Shown here piece after piece: positions 1 to 6,839 of a DNA stretch of 23,624 nt (within the stretch, counting starts at the first letter, position 1; every line of letters begins with the position of its first letter). Source of the stretch: a virus. A model generated the notes under the pieces. That model saw only the letters and a list, made by a program, of their open reading frames with translations. It did not search any database and was not told the origin of the DNA. The DNA is taken from positions 1-23,624 of IMG/VR virus record IMGVR_UViG_3300046012_000180; one strand, 5' to 3'. The position numbers and the translations under genes were made by a program.

Positions 1-228
1 ATCAGAGAGTGGGTAGGATTTAATGTAGAGAAATGGAACGCCGCTGAACGGGCTGTCAAGAGTATAGGACTGTTGCAGTCCGGGGCGGCTGAATACGTCC
101 CCGACTGTATAATCCACATCCCAATTAAGCGGACTCGCGCCTTCAGGAATCGAATCTGGGGTGACATTGGTGACCAACCCCAGAAACGAGTCGAGGGTGA
201 CGCTCTGATTCGCGTGAGGATTTGCCAA
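1..228 (-). CDS. Phage virion structural protein, N-terminal part (cut by window edge)
   Basis: An open frame of 76 codons runs from a TTG at 228 off the left edge of the window. The protein starts MANPHANQSVTLDSFLGLVT and continues with a GASPLNWDVDY...RPGL segment. That pattern, a promise of a structured N-terminus around Pro-Glu-Gly-Ala-Ser-Pro and Arg-Pro-Gly-Leu, is one I associate with tail or head-completion proteins of short-tailed phages, but I cannot name the family. The start is decided by a full TAAGGAGG Shine-Dalgarno site at 236-243, seven bases ahead of the TTG and lying just past the stop of the upstream gene at 245. No ATG is available nearby. It is the last gene seen in the late leftward series. 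The frame and ribosome site make the gene likely; the function is only inferred from position. Confidence 0.72.
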   Translation of the reverse strand, partial: MANPHANQSVTLDSFLGLVTNVTPDSIPEGASPLNWDVDYTVGDVFSRPGLQQSYTLDSPFSGVPFLYIKSYPLSD

Positions 229-244
229 GGAGCAGCCTCCTTAG

Positions 245-664
245 CTATTCCCGAATAAATTGCGCGTTAAACTGGATGGTAGCGTTTGCCAAGTCCGCAG
301 GGACTTGGGAGTTGGGGCCGACGCCTTCGATCAGCGGGCCGGAGGTTCCGGACGCAGCGTTCGCGGCGACGAAGACGTGGAGAGTGCCCACGTTATCCAC
401 GACGAACACGTACCCTTTCGGCGTCGGGCTGACATCGTATACGTCAGCTTCGATTGGATAGATAGTCGTGGCGCTGCCGATCGGAATGGCGCTGGTTCGG
501 CCTGAGCTGCTATTCTTTACACTCGCCCAGTCGATCGTGTATCCACCGGGAGGGTAGGTGCCGTAGCCAAAACTGAACGTGCCGGTGAGAATTGTTCGAT
601 TGCGGGTCTGGTCAATACCTTTGGGGTATTCGTAGAGGGTTGCGGTGACAGTCGCTACGGCCAT
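245..664 (-). CDS. Small phage structural protein (hypothetical)
   Basis: 139 residues, rich in Gly, Ser, Thr and Val with alternating beta-type segments and no membrane helix or Cys. The N-terminal part (MAVATVTATLYEYPKGIDQT) contains a Tyr-Pro-Lys-Gly stretch and the C-terminal half has a Val-Val-Asp-Asn-Val-Gly-Thr-Leu-His-Val-Phe-Val strand pair typical of beta-sandwich decoration or tail proteins. It starts at an ATG with AGGAGG nine bases upstream and is preceded by the repeated late motif at 732-744 and a hairpin at 704-718. The stop at 245 lies just upstream of the ribosome site of the next gene, so the two are probably co-translated. I do not recognise the family; virion role is inferred from the neighbourhood. 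Confidence 0.75.
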   Translation of the reverse strand: MAVATVTATLYEYPKGIDQTRNRTILTGTFSFGYGTYPPGGYTIDWASVKNSSSGRTSAIPIGSATTIYPIEADVYDVSPTPKGYVFVVDNVGTLHVFVAANAASGTSGPLIEGVGPNSQVPADLANATIQFNAQFIRE

Positions 665-703
665 GTTAGTTGTGCCTCCTCAGCACAATAGTGAATGTTT
701 CCG

Positions 704-718
704 ACTCCTCGTCGGAGT
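704..718 (-). other. Stem-loop in the leader of the 245-664 gene
   Basis: A 5-bp perfect stem (ACTCC/GGAGT) with a 5-base loop lies between the late motif at 732-744 and the start codon at 664. There is no U-run after it on the minus strand, so it is not a classical terminator. Its place, shortly downstream of a late motif, recurs at 2914-2932 and 8139-8160. Confidence 0.4.
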
Positions 719-731
719 GGATGGTACACCT

Positions 732-744
732 TACAGTTGGAATC
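732..744 (-). promoter_or_regulatory. Late junction motif, copy 1
   Basis: Minus strand reads CTGATTCCAACTGTAAGG (core 732-744), four bases past the stop codon of the 748-1839 gene and about 70 bases upstream of the next start. It shares GATTCCAACTGTA exactly with the copy at 2937-2949. No -35/-10 pair of the standard bacterial type is visible around it. It is one of about nine related sites at late gene junctions or leaders; a phage-specific promoter is the leading guess. Confidence 0.5.
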
Positions 745-747
745 AGA

Positions 748-1839
748 TTAGAGGAGGTTGTTAGAGGAGTTATACCCGTCACCGTTGGTCTCACCTGCGT
801 AGGACTGACGGTTATACTCGACCGTCTGTGCGCGGCGGACGTATTCGTTCTTCAACTGTCGCATGGCTTCAAGGTAATTAGCCTGCAACTCCTTCACGCC
901 CGGATTAGGCCCGGAGATCGCGAGGGAGATTTTGTACGCGGTGTTGTAGGCTAACGCTTCCTCACAGTCAGCTACCGGGACGAAGGTGGATGCATAAAGG
1001 ATGGGGTAGTTGGCTGTGGGGAGGCCGAAGCCCTGGTCAGTCCCGCCAGACGTACCCACTACTGTCGCAGTGAACGCCAATCCCGTCGCCCCAGTCACCG
1101 TAACCTTCAATCCGTTGAAGAATGTAGAAACGGGGAACCCGGCGAGTTGGACGGTTTGGTCGACTACGAGGGAGTTAACGGCTTGGAATGTGATTACATT
1201 CCCCGCCGCTGACCATCCAGTAATGATGAATTGTAACGTAGCAAATTGGGCTAAAGCGGACTGATAACGCAGACGTATCGTGGTAGGGACGATTGATCCG
1301 ATAAACCACAAAGCGTCGTTACCAGTCTGGCCGGGTATATATCCAGACGAGCCGCCGCGCCATTCCCACACGCCAAGGGATGAACCTTGGATCATGGTAG
1401 AAGGGAGACCGGCTTGGGGTTGAGTCATGGGGACAAAGGAGATTCCCGAACCGGTTTGTTGTTCCCACAAGAATAGCGGGAAGAGAAGGTCGTTGGGGAG
1501 GGTGGGAGTAGTCTGTAACACACCACCGTCGAAGTAGCCTTGGAGGGAGAGGTTAGTCTGCACTCCGGGGCCGTTTACGCTGTTCGCGGGGAGGTTGACG
1601 AGGACATTGTCGCGGATGAGAGTGGGTGCGCCGATTAGCCGCAGTCCACGGTAGAGTTCACGCAGGGAAGAGTTGAATGCCGTCATTACCTGAGGAGATC
1701 GAAATGGATCGTCTGTGCTAATTTGCCCTTCACCTGGCATCATTAGCTGACCCGCTTGCCAGTCATTTTGAAAGACCCGCACCAAAGAGAAAATAGTCTC
1801 TAGGCTTGGATAGACGGCGGTATTTACTGGAACTGGCAT
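748..1839 (-). CDS. Putative head-tail region structural protein
   Basis: 363 residues. Residues 1-110 are helical (ETIFSLVRVFQNDWQAGQ..., SLRELYRGLRLIGAP), the middle is beta-rich, residues about 200-265 are a Gly/Thr/Val-rich segment resembling an inserted immunoglobulin-like or similar beta domain, and the last 70 residues are helical again, ending in a polar Asn-rich tail. No signal peptide or membrane helix. The helical ends flanking a beta insert suggest a component of the portal-tail connector or an adaptor, but this is inference. It starts at an ATG at 1839 with no strong ribosome site; the upstream gap contains the divergent late-motif copy at 1881-1892. The family is unknown to me. 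Confidence 0.75.
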   Translation of the reverse strand: MPVPVNTAVYPSLETIFSLVRVFQNDWQAGQLMMPGEGQISTDDPFRSPQVMTAFNSSLRELYRGLRLIGAPTLIRDNVLVNLPANSVNGPGVQTNLSLQGYFDGGVLQTTPTLPNDLLFPLFLWEQQTGSGISFVPMTQPQAGLPSTMIQGSSLGVWEWRGGSSGYIPGQTGNDALWFIGSIVPTTIRLRYQSALAQFATLQFIITGWSAAGNVITFQAVNSLVVDQTVQLAGFPVSTFFNGLKVTVTGATGLAFTATVVGTSGGTDQGFGLPTANYPILYASTFVPVADCEEALAYNTAYKISLAISGPNPGVKELQANYLEAMRQLKNEYVRRAQTVEYNRQSYAGETNGDGYNSSNNLL

Positions 1840-1880
1840 TATAGTAAGGGCATCGAGGAGCTATCCATTGCCTTCGCAGT

Positions 1881-1892
1881 GGAGTCTCAATC
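1881..1892 (-). promoter_or_regulatory. Late junction motif, divergent copy
   Basis: Minus strand reads AGGATTGAGACTCCACTG. It keeps GATT and AGACTC in the same spacing as the copy at 8171-8184 and sits in the 88-bp gap between the 1928-2899 stop and the 1839 start, where such an element is expected. The right half is not conserved, so this is a weaker member. Confidence 0.3.
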
Positions 1893-1927
1893 CTGTCCGG
1901 ACAAAGTTTTCGCCCCCCGAAGATTGT

Positions 1928-2899
1928 TTACTTGGCATGAGCTGGTTCTTTTTCTTTCTTCTCAGCCCAACGGAATTTCTCTGGGACAGCTTCGAGCGGG
2001 CGGACGCCGGATTCTACGACGGCCATCCATGCCTCTTTGGTACGTTCGACGCACAAACTCCCAAAACTCGTCTGATGAAACAACCGACTTGCAGGCTTCT
2101 GCTCGCCGCAGTTTTCGCAGTTAGTAGCGCGGGCGACCTGTTGATTAAACTTGAATTGTTTACCGAAGTATTGCGCCGCCAGACCGTAGTCGGGGTCATG
2201 CGCCAATGCTTCGTGTAGCCGGGGGTCGTTGGTGACTTCGAGCACGCCGATCTTCTCGACCAGCCGCTTGTAACGGCCCTCCATCCTCGCTCGGGCCTGT
2301 TCGACATCGGACTCCATCGGCGGGTTGGAGAGGGAGAAGAATACTCCCCGGACAGAGAAGTCATTATCCTGATCGTTGGGCGGCAGATTCACATTCAGTG
2401 AATTCCCCGCATTCGACGGGTTAATCAAATCCACCACGAATCGAATGGCGTTGGTCTCGACCGGGGAAATTTGCTCGGCCAGATCGTTAAACTGAGTACA
2501 GTTGACCGGATCGGGGAAGGAGGTAATATACCTCCAGCGGGTGTTGCCTTTCTTAATCTTCTCGGGATGCCCGTCGCGGTCAGCCTTACCCGTCCCGACC
2601 TCTACTCCCTGCACGATTGTGCCGTCTTCGAGCGGTGGGATGTCTTCGTCCGTCAGTCCGGGGACGTAGAGGTTGATACGTCCAACTATGCCAGTACCGG
2701 GCGCAGCGGGGTTCTCGAATGTCCTTCGCGAGAGGTTGTAGATGAAAACTTTGAAATTCGGATCACGTCGGGAGCGATACTCCACTCCCCGATACCGTGG
2801 GTTATTCGGGTCGTTCTGGGTCATCGCAGCGGAACGAGGGGAGGTTTGTTTACTCTCCCAGTCGAATCCGAGCGTGTTGATCTGGCTATTTGCAGGCAT
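1928..2899 (-). CDS. Conserved-looking phage protein with a CxxC zinc knuckle
   Basis: 323 residues, soluble. The N-terminal 130 residues are polar and basic with short beta segments; residues about 190-225 contain a helical, charged stretch (ESDVEQARARMEGRYKRLVE); near residue 260 there is a Cys-x2-Cys pair (CENCGEQK) with further Cys about 23 residues on, so a small zinc-binding site is possible. The C-terminus is rich in Lys and Glu. ATG start at 2899 with GGAG eight bases upstream. It lies between two genes of unknown function that follow the chaperonins, in the zone where head-completion and connector genes usually lie. I do not recognise a domain. Confidence 0.75.
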   Translation of the reverse strand: MPANSQINTLGFDWESKQTSPRSAAMTQNDPNNPRYRGVEYRSRRDPNFKVFIYNLSRRTFENPAAPGTGIVGRINLYVPGLTDEDIPPLEDGTIVQGVEVGTGKADRDGHPEKIKKGNTRWRYITSFPDPVNCTQFNDLAEQISPVETNAIRFVVDLINPSNAGNSLNVNLPPNDQDNDFSVRGVFFSLSNPPMESDVEQARARMEGRYKRLVEKIGVLEVTNDPRLHEALAHDPDYGLAAQYFGKQFKFNQQVARATNCENCGEQKPASRLFHQTSFGSLCVERTKEAWMAVVESGVRPLEAVPEKFRWAEKKEKEPAHAK

Positions 2900-2913
2900 G
2901 GAGGAGACTCCGG

Positions 2914-2932
2914 GAGCCGAAAGAGTCGGCTC
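2914..2932 (-). other. Strong stem-loop in the leader of the 1928-2899 gene
   Basis: A perfect 7-bp stem (GAGCCGA/TCGGCTC) closes a 5-base loop. It begins about five bases after the motif copy at 2937-2949 and ends 15 bases before the ATG at 2899, just ahead of the ribosome site. No U-run follows, so an mRNA 5' stabilising or processing hairpin fits better than a terminator. Confidence 0.55.
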
Positions 2933-2936
2933 ACCC

Positions 2937-2949
2937 TACAGTTGGAATC
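2937..2949 (-). promoter_or_regulatory. Late junction motif, copy 2
   Basis: Minus strand reads TTGATTCCAACTGTAGGG followed by TGAGCC. The 13-base core equals copy 1 exactly. The stop codon TGA of the 2948-3640 gene forms the first bases of the motif. The tail ACTGTAGGGTGA resembles the initiation part of T7-type phage promoters (ACTATAGGGAGA), which is suggestive only. Confidence 0.55.
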
Positions 2950-3640
2950 AACGAGTTTGCAGGCCGGGACGGAACTTACGGGCGGCGGCTTGGAGGTTGG
3001 CCCATTCACGCTGGAGGAGTAACGCCTTCTGGTCGATTACGGTGGAGCGGATACCTTGGCGACCGAAGGAGACGGCCCCGGTAAACGGAATATTCTTGTC
3101 CTGAAGGTGCCGCTCGATACTCGCCGTCTTCTCGTCCTCGTCACGTTGGCGGGCGTCGAGGTAAGCGGCCTTCCTCTTCTCCAAACTCACATCCTTCGCG
3201 GCGATTACTATCGGGACGATCATATCGAGAATCCAGGTTTCGAGAGGGAAGGAGTGGAGGGTTAGTTTGTCGTCGATTAGTTCGTTCCAGCGGAGATGGT
3301 AGAGGACTTCATACCGTCCATCATAGGGATATTCACCAAGTGTTTGCAGTCCTGACTCTTGATCGTAATTAGCAACATAGTACCCCTCTGGGGAACCATA
3401 TTCTTCTGCACTGTGATACTGCAAGATAACCCAGCAAGGCTCTCCAGAACCAGTAAGAAGTCTTCGATAACCAGTTCGCGTGCATTCATCAACTGACCAT
3501 GTTCCTCCAGCGATGCGCGTTTCCGTCTGTGCCCAAGCGAGCTTGAACATGGGTTGGTCATAGCGGTTTACTCCTCCAAGTAGGGTGAGGTAGTCTTGGA
3601 ATTCCTGAGGGACTTGGTTACGTTCTTGATTAGCTACCAT
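2948..3640 (-). CDS. Conserved-type phage protein of unknown function, head-tail region
   Basis: 230 residues from the ATG at 3640; a TTG two codons upstream (3646) is also possible. The N-terminal half is rich in aromatic residues (QEFQDYLTLLGGVNRYDQPMF, then WAQTETRIAGGTW); the centre has an Arg-Tyr-Glu-Val-Leu-Tyr-His-Leu-Arg-Trp stretch; the last 90 residues are helical and charged with an Ala/Lys-rich coiled-coil-like part (VSLEKRKAAYLDARQRDEDE). There is no ribosome site. The start lies inside the 59-aa gene at 3630-3809, so translation is probably coupled to it. The arrangement places it directly after the chaperonin and membrane genes. No domain recognised. Confidence 0.75.
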   Translation of the reverse strand: MVANQERNQVPQEFQDYLTLLGGVNRYDQPMFKLAWAQTETRIAGGTWSVDECTRTGYRRLLTGSGEPCWVILQYHSAEEYGSPEGYYVANYDQESGLQTLGEYPYDGRYEVLYHLRWNELIDDKLTLHSFPLETWILDMIVPIVIAAKDVSLEKRKAAYLDARQRDEDEKTASIERHLQDKNIPFTGAVSFGRQGIRSTVIDQKALLLQREWANLQAAARKFRPGLQTR

Positions 3641-3809
3641 ATGCAACTAACAAAGAAAATAAAACCGCTGCGGGCGTAGCAATAGCAATGGTCATGCACA
3701 AGGCGTACCAAGGCCAAACGTCATATTTATCTGAAAGATGATTCCATAGTCCTATCCAAAATACCATTGCGCCAATTATTCCCACAATACTCAAAGACAT
3801 TACAATCAT
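3630..3809 (-). CDS. 59-aa two-helix membrane protein (holin candidate)
   Basis: A short gene starting with the ATG at 3809, whose ATGA overlaps the groEL stop codon, and ending with TAA at 3630, inside the next gene. The product starts MIVMSLSIVGIIGAMVFWIG. It has two hydrophobic segments, residues about 2-21 and 34-56, joined by a short polar turn (NHLSDKYDVWPW). GGGAG is placed seven bases before the ATG, within the groEL end. Two short helices and fewer than 60 residues match the build of small holins, but other tiny phage membrane proteins look the same and no lysin is adjacent (the M15 peptidase is about 15 kb upstream in the late block). The stretch is visibly richer in A and T than groEL. 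Gene likely, holin role a guess. Confidence 0.68.
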   Translation of the reverse strand: MIVMSLSIVGIIGAMVFWIGLWNHLSDKYDVWPWYALCMTIAIATPAAVLFSLLVAYGS

Positions 3810-5374
3810 TTGTCTCTCCCGTTTGAAACTAGGCAGTGAGTTATTAGCAAAAGTCCAGCTACACTCGCGGCTGTCTCCAGCGCAACTCTCACAACACGTA
3901 GGGGATCGAGGATGCCCATTTCGATCATGTTGCCGTAAGTGTCAGCGCGGGCGTTCCAGCCAAAATTAGCACTATCGGCGTTCTGAATCTTTTCGATAAT
4001 GTATTCGGGCGACTTTCCAGAATTCGTAGCGAGAGTAATGATTGGAGCCAAACACGCCTGAGTAACAATGCTCGCTCCGCTTAGGAGTTCCTTATCTACT
4101 TCCAACATTTCTACGCTTCGTCCGGCTTGTAATAGCGCGATTCCCCCTCCAGGCACCACTCCTTCACTCTTGGCGCACCTCGCCGCGTGCATCGCGTCCT
4201 CAATCCGATCCTTCCGCTCCAACATTTCCGGCTCCGTCACCCCGCCCACCCGTATCACCGCAATCCCACCCGCCAGTCGAGCGAGTCTAGCCTGCAACCT
4301 CATCCTATCCGCCTCATTCCCAGCCTCGGTAACCTGAGTTCGCAGAGTACGAAGTCGCGTGTCGAGTTGTAAGTTGTCGCCGGAAGAAGCGACAATTGTC
4401 GTGGTAGTCGGCTTGACGATAACCTTCGCCGCTCGACCAAGATGTTGCTCGGTTATAGTAGAAAGTTTGATGCCGGATAATTCGGTTATAATAGTACCGT
4501 GGGCGAGAGCAGCGATGTCTTGGAGGTGATCGAGGCCACCTGGAGTTTTAACCGCGCAAGTCTTAAATAGCTTCCGTTCGGCGTTAATTGCTAATATTCC
4601 CAATGCCTCGTCAGTCACATCCTCTGCAATAACGAGTAGCGACTTTCGCTCGGAGACCAATTTCTCCATCAACGCCTTCATCGGTAGGATGGAGGTCAGT
4701 TTCTTCTCGTGAAAGAGTATGTACACGTCCTCCAACACGCACTCGTTACGCTCGGGGTTGGTGATAAACGCGGGACTGAGCATTCCGGTGCCGAATTGCA
4801 TACCGTCCACTATCTGTAGCGACGACTCGGGGCTGCGGCTGATCTCAACCGTAACCACTCCATCGTCTCCGGCTTTCTCCATAGCGGAAGCGATTAGTCC
4901 GCCGAGGAATTCGTCGTTGTTGGCGGAGATGGTTGCAACTGCTCTAAGCTGATCTCCCTCAACAGGTCGAGCCATTGTCTTGAGCGCGGCGATAACTGCT
5001 GCCGCAGCTCGCTCAATTCCTCTTTTGATAGCGACCGGGTTGCCTCCAACTCCGACGGCCTTGACGCCCTCCGCAAAAATTGCTTGCGCGAGAAGAGTAG
5101 CTGTGGTAGTTCCATCACCGCTCTGATCCACCGCTTCACGTGCCACCCCCTTAATAAGTTCAATCGCAATACGTTCGTACGGGTCGTCGGAATCCATCTG
5201 ATTGGCTACGGTTACACCATCCCGCGTTGACACCGGCTGGTTCGTCTGAATCCGCTCGTACACACAGTTCCGTCCCTGCGGCCCGAGCGTGGCCTTCACC
5301 GCATCCGCGATTAAGTTGACGCCTTTGAGAAGTTTAGGTAGGACATCGGGGCCGGAGAGGATTTGCTTACCCAC
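3806..5374 (-). CDS. groL: Phage-encoded chaperonin GroEL (Hsp60, group I)
   Basis: 522 residues from the GTG at 5374. It forms the ATP-driven folding barrel. Equatorial motifs are intact: TLGPQGRN, STRDGVTV (Asp52), GDGTTTAT (Asp87), RIEDAMHA (equivalent of Asp398), GVVPGGG and MGILDP. I chose GTG 5374 because GGAG stands seven bases ahead, it overlaps the groES stop (GTGGGTAA), and it brings Asp52 and Asp87 to the same numbers as in E. coli GroEL; an ATG at 5398 gives eight extra residues. Departures from E. coli: no Gly-Gly-Met tail (ends VSNGRDK); four residues missing after the apical AVKTPG, where E. coli has FGDRRKAML; and client-site changes Tyr199 to Met, Tyr203 to Ala, Leu234 to Lys, Leu237 to Met. 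The likely client is a virion protein such as the capsid protein, which is inference. Confidence 0.97.
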   Translation of the reverse strand: MGKQILSGPDVLPKLLKGVNLIADAVKATLGPQGRNCVYERIQTNQPVSTRDGVTVANQMDSDDPYERIAIELIKGVAREAVDQSGDGTTTATLLAQAIFAEGVKAVGVGGNPVAIKRGIERAAAAVIAALKTMARPVEGDQLRAVATISANNDEFLGGLIASAMEKAGDDGVVTVEISRSPESSLQIVDGMQFGTGMLSPAFITNPERNECVLEDVYILFHEKKLTSILPMKALMEKLVSERKSLLVIAEDVTDEALGILAINAERKLFKTCAVKTPGGLDHLQDIAALAHGTIITELSGIKLSTITEQHLGRAAKVIVKPTTTTIVASSGDNLQLDTRLRTLRTQVTEAGNEADRMRLQARLARLAGGIAVIRVGGVTEPEMLERKDRIEDAMHAARCAKSEGVVPGGGIALLQAGRSVEMLEVDKELLSGASIVTQACLAPIITLATNSGKSPEYIIEKIQNADSANFGWNARADTYGNMIEMGILDPLRVVRVALETAASVAGLLLITHCLVSNGRDK

Positions 5375-5738
5375 GTAGTTTCTCCGTATAGCGGACATCT
5401 TGAAGCCTTATGACGAATACATTCTCATCGTCTGGCCCTAGACGTTCAGCACAATATTCACCGTATTTGACTATGTCCCCAACATTTACAAATCTATCCA
5501 TTGGAAACCATTCTCCGGCCAACGCAATGCCGTCTCCGATCGAGAGGACTTCCCCTCGCGAACTGTGTTGCCTGTATTTTTCGGGGATAGCAAAGCCCGT
5601 CTGTTCTTCTTGAGAAAGACGCTTAACGATTAAGCGATCGAGTACGGGCTTGGGCGGGTCATACGACTTCGATCGGTCAGGGCGAGTGTCAATAACTTCG
5701 ACAGGGATGGGCGATAGTCCGGTAAGTTGAGACTCCAT
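5367..5738 (-). CDS. groS: Phage-encoded co-chaperonin GroES-like protein
   Basis: 123 residues. The GroES core starts near residue 31 (PVLDRLIVKR), continues through a mobile loop with the hydrophobic triplet Phe-Ala-Ile where E. coli has Ile-Val-Leu, then SSRGEVLSIGDG, VNVGDIVKYGEY, and ends in FVIRLQDVRYTEK. The loop between VKR and RGEV is two residues shorter than in E. coli. An N-terminal extension of about 30 residues, rich in Pro and charged residues, is not part of classical GroES (97 residues). It caps GroEL, encoded directly downstream with an 8-bp overlap. The ATG at 5738 has no Shine-Dalgarno site; a strong host-type promoter (5747-5774) puts the expected transcript start one to three bases before it, suggesting leaderless translation. 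An internal start that drops the extension is not supported by a ribosome site. Confidence 0.93.
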   Translation of the reverse strand: MESQLTGLSPIPVEVIDTRPDRSKSYDPPKPVLDRLIVKRLSQEEQTGFAIPEKYRQHSSRGEVLSIGDGIALAGEWFPMDRFVNVGDIVKYGEYCAERLGPDDENVFVIRLQDVRYTEKLRG

Positions 5739-5746
5739 CCCAATAA

Positions 5747-5774
5747 ATTATCATTTCCGTCCGTGCGGTGTCAA
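5747..5774 (-). promoter_or_regulatory. Host-type promoter of groES-groEL
   Basis: On the minus strand a perfect -35 TTGACA (5769-5774) is followed after 16 bases by GATAAT (5747-5752, five of six consensus bases). It overlaps the end of the glycosyltransferase gene. Only eight bases separate the -10 box from the groES ATG, so the mRNA would be leaderless or nearly so. It would allow expression of the chaperonins apart from the late block. Confidence 0.7.
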
Positions 5775-6770
5775 GTGTTTTATTACGTCAAGCCAGAGGG
5801 CGCGAGAGCGGTTGGAATATTTGGTCAGGTTGGAGAGATTCGACCTCCCCGTCCACCAGGGGTGGTTGATGAGACTATCCATCCGCTGCACAATCTCAGC
5901 CGTGTCGGTAGGATGGACAATTGACCCGCTCGCGGCCCACGGGATTTGATCGGAGCAGATGAGAGGCGTCCCAGCGACCACCGCATCGGCTGCGGTGATG
6001 CAGAAGGTCTCGCTAAACGAACACGCCATCTCGATATCCATGTAGCGCATTAGGTTAAGGAAGTCTTCGTGCGCTAGCCAAGGGTGTTCGACCAGTTGAT
6101 AGTGGGTCGCTGTAAACAACGCCCGTAGATTCTTCAGCACATTACTCCCACTATGCTCACACCGACTGGCGTTGATGTGGAAGGACATCGTTGGGACGCG
6201 TTTCTTATCGGCGTATTCGATCGCAGCGACCGCCTGAGTCAACTGATTCTTCATAGGCCGAATAGCACCGAAACAGCCGATGTGAAGTCCGGGGAGACGG
6301 ACGTGGGGGACGCAGATTACAGGGTAATAGTTAGGCAAGTAGAGTACGTGATCCGCGAAGAATAACTTCTTCACATCCTCCGCAATCTGCTCGGCGTTGA
6401 ACGCCACATACACTCCCCTCTCCATATACCCCTCAATCCATTCCATCGCCACGCCCTCGTGCGCGAGGAAGGGGAGGTTGGAGTGGAGACTGACGATCCA
6501 TTTTACGGTTGGGTGTAGTTTCTTTAGAATGTCAAACTTCTCCGGCACCACCCACAACGCCTCGATCACCACAATGTCTGGCCTAAACTCAAACACCTCT
6601 CGATCAATATCGTTGTTATCCGTCACAATCACCAACTTACTCTCCACCCGATTCTGCGCCAGCATATCCGCGACGAACTTGGACGAGTTTAGCAGCCCAC
6701 CCGCCCCATCATGCTCATGGTGACCGGAGTTGTAGTGTTTATGTTTGAGGATGAAGAGGACTTTGGACAC
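5751..6770 (-). CDS. GT-B fold glycosyltransferase, GT4-like
   Basis: 339 residues. A Rossmann-type N-terminal half (MSKVLFILKHKHYNSGHHEH..., VIVTDNNDID..., PDIVVIEALW) is followed by a second half containing IGCFGAIRPMKNQ and the nucleotide-sugar binding element SFSETFCITAADAVVAGTPLI. In the latter Glu254 and Asp262 stand in the positions of the E-x7-E motif of GT4 retaining enzymes, the second Glu being Asp. It probably transfers a sugar from a nucleotide donor; the acceptor could be a virion protein, DNA or host surface glycan and cannot be told from sequence. The GTG start at 6770 has TAGGAG about nine bases ahead. Upstream lies the late motif copy at 6804-6817. The gene sits among virion genes, favouring virion decoration. 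Confidence 0.85.
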   Translation of the reverse strand: MSKVLFILKHKHYNSGHHEHDGAGGLLNSSKFVADMLAQNRVESKLVIVTDNNDIDREVFEFRPDIVVIEALWVVPEKFDILKKLHPTVKWIVSLHSNLPFLAHEGVAMEWIEGYMERGVYVAFNAEQIAEDVKKLFFADHVLYLPNYYPVICVPHVRLPGLHIGCFGAIRPMKNQLTQAVAAIEYADKKRVPTMSFHINASRCEHSGSNVLKNLRALFTATHYQLVEHPWLAHEDFLNLMRYMDIEMACSFSETFCITAADAVVAGTPLICSDQIPWAASGSIVHPTDTAEIVQRMDSLINHPWWTGRSNLSNLTKYSNRSRALWLDVIKHLTPHGRK

Positions 6771-6803
6771 GGGGGCACACTCCTACGAAAAATCGGCTGT
6801 TAC

Positions 6804-6817
6804 TAAGAGTATGAATC
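6804..6817 (-). promoter_or_regulatory. Late junction motif, copy 4
   Basis: Minus strand reads CGATTCATACTCTTAGTA. It shares GATTCANACTCTTAG with the copy at 8171-8184 (one difference in 15). It lies between the 6839-7252 stop and the glycosyltransferase start at 6770, immediately after the dyad at 6819-6839. Confidence 0.5.
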
Positions 6818-6818
6818 G

Positions 6819-6839
6819 AAGTTATCCGCCGGATAACTT
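6819..6839 (-). other. Perfect 9-bp inverted repeat at the end of the 6839-7252 gene
   Basis: AAGTTATCC and GGATAACTT face each other across a 3-base centre, reaching into the stop codon at 6839-6841. No U-run follows on the minus strand, so it is a weak terminator candidate; it may instead be a protein-binding dyad or a 3' stabilising hairpin. A close relative (AGTTATC-cggac-GATAACT) occurs at 19612-19632 in the divergent intergenic region. Confidence 0.5.
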
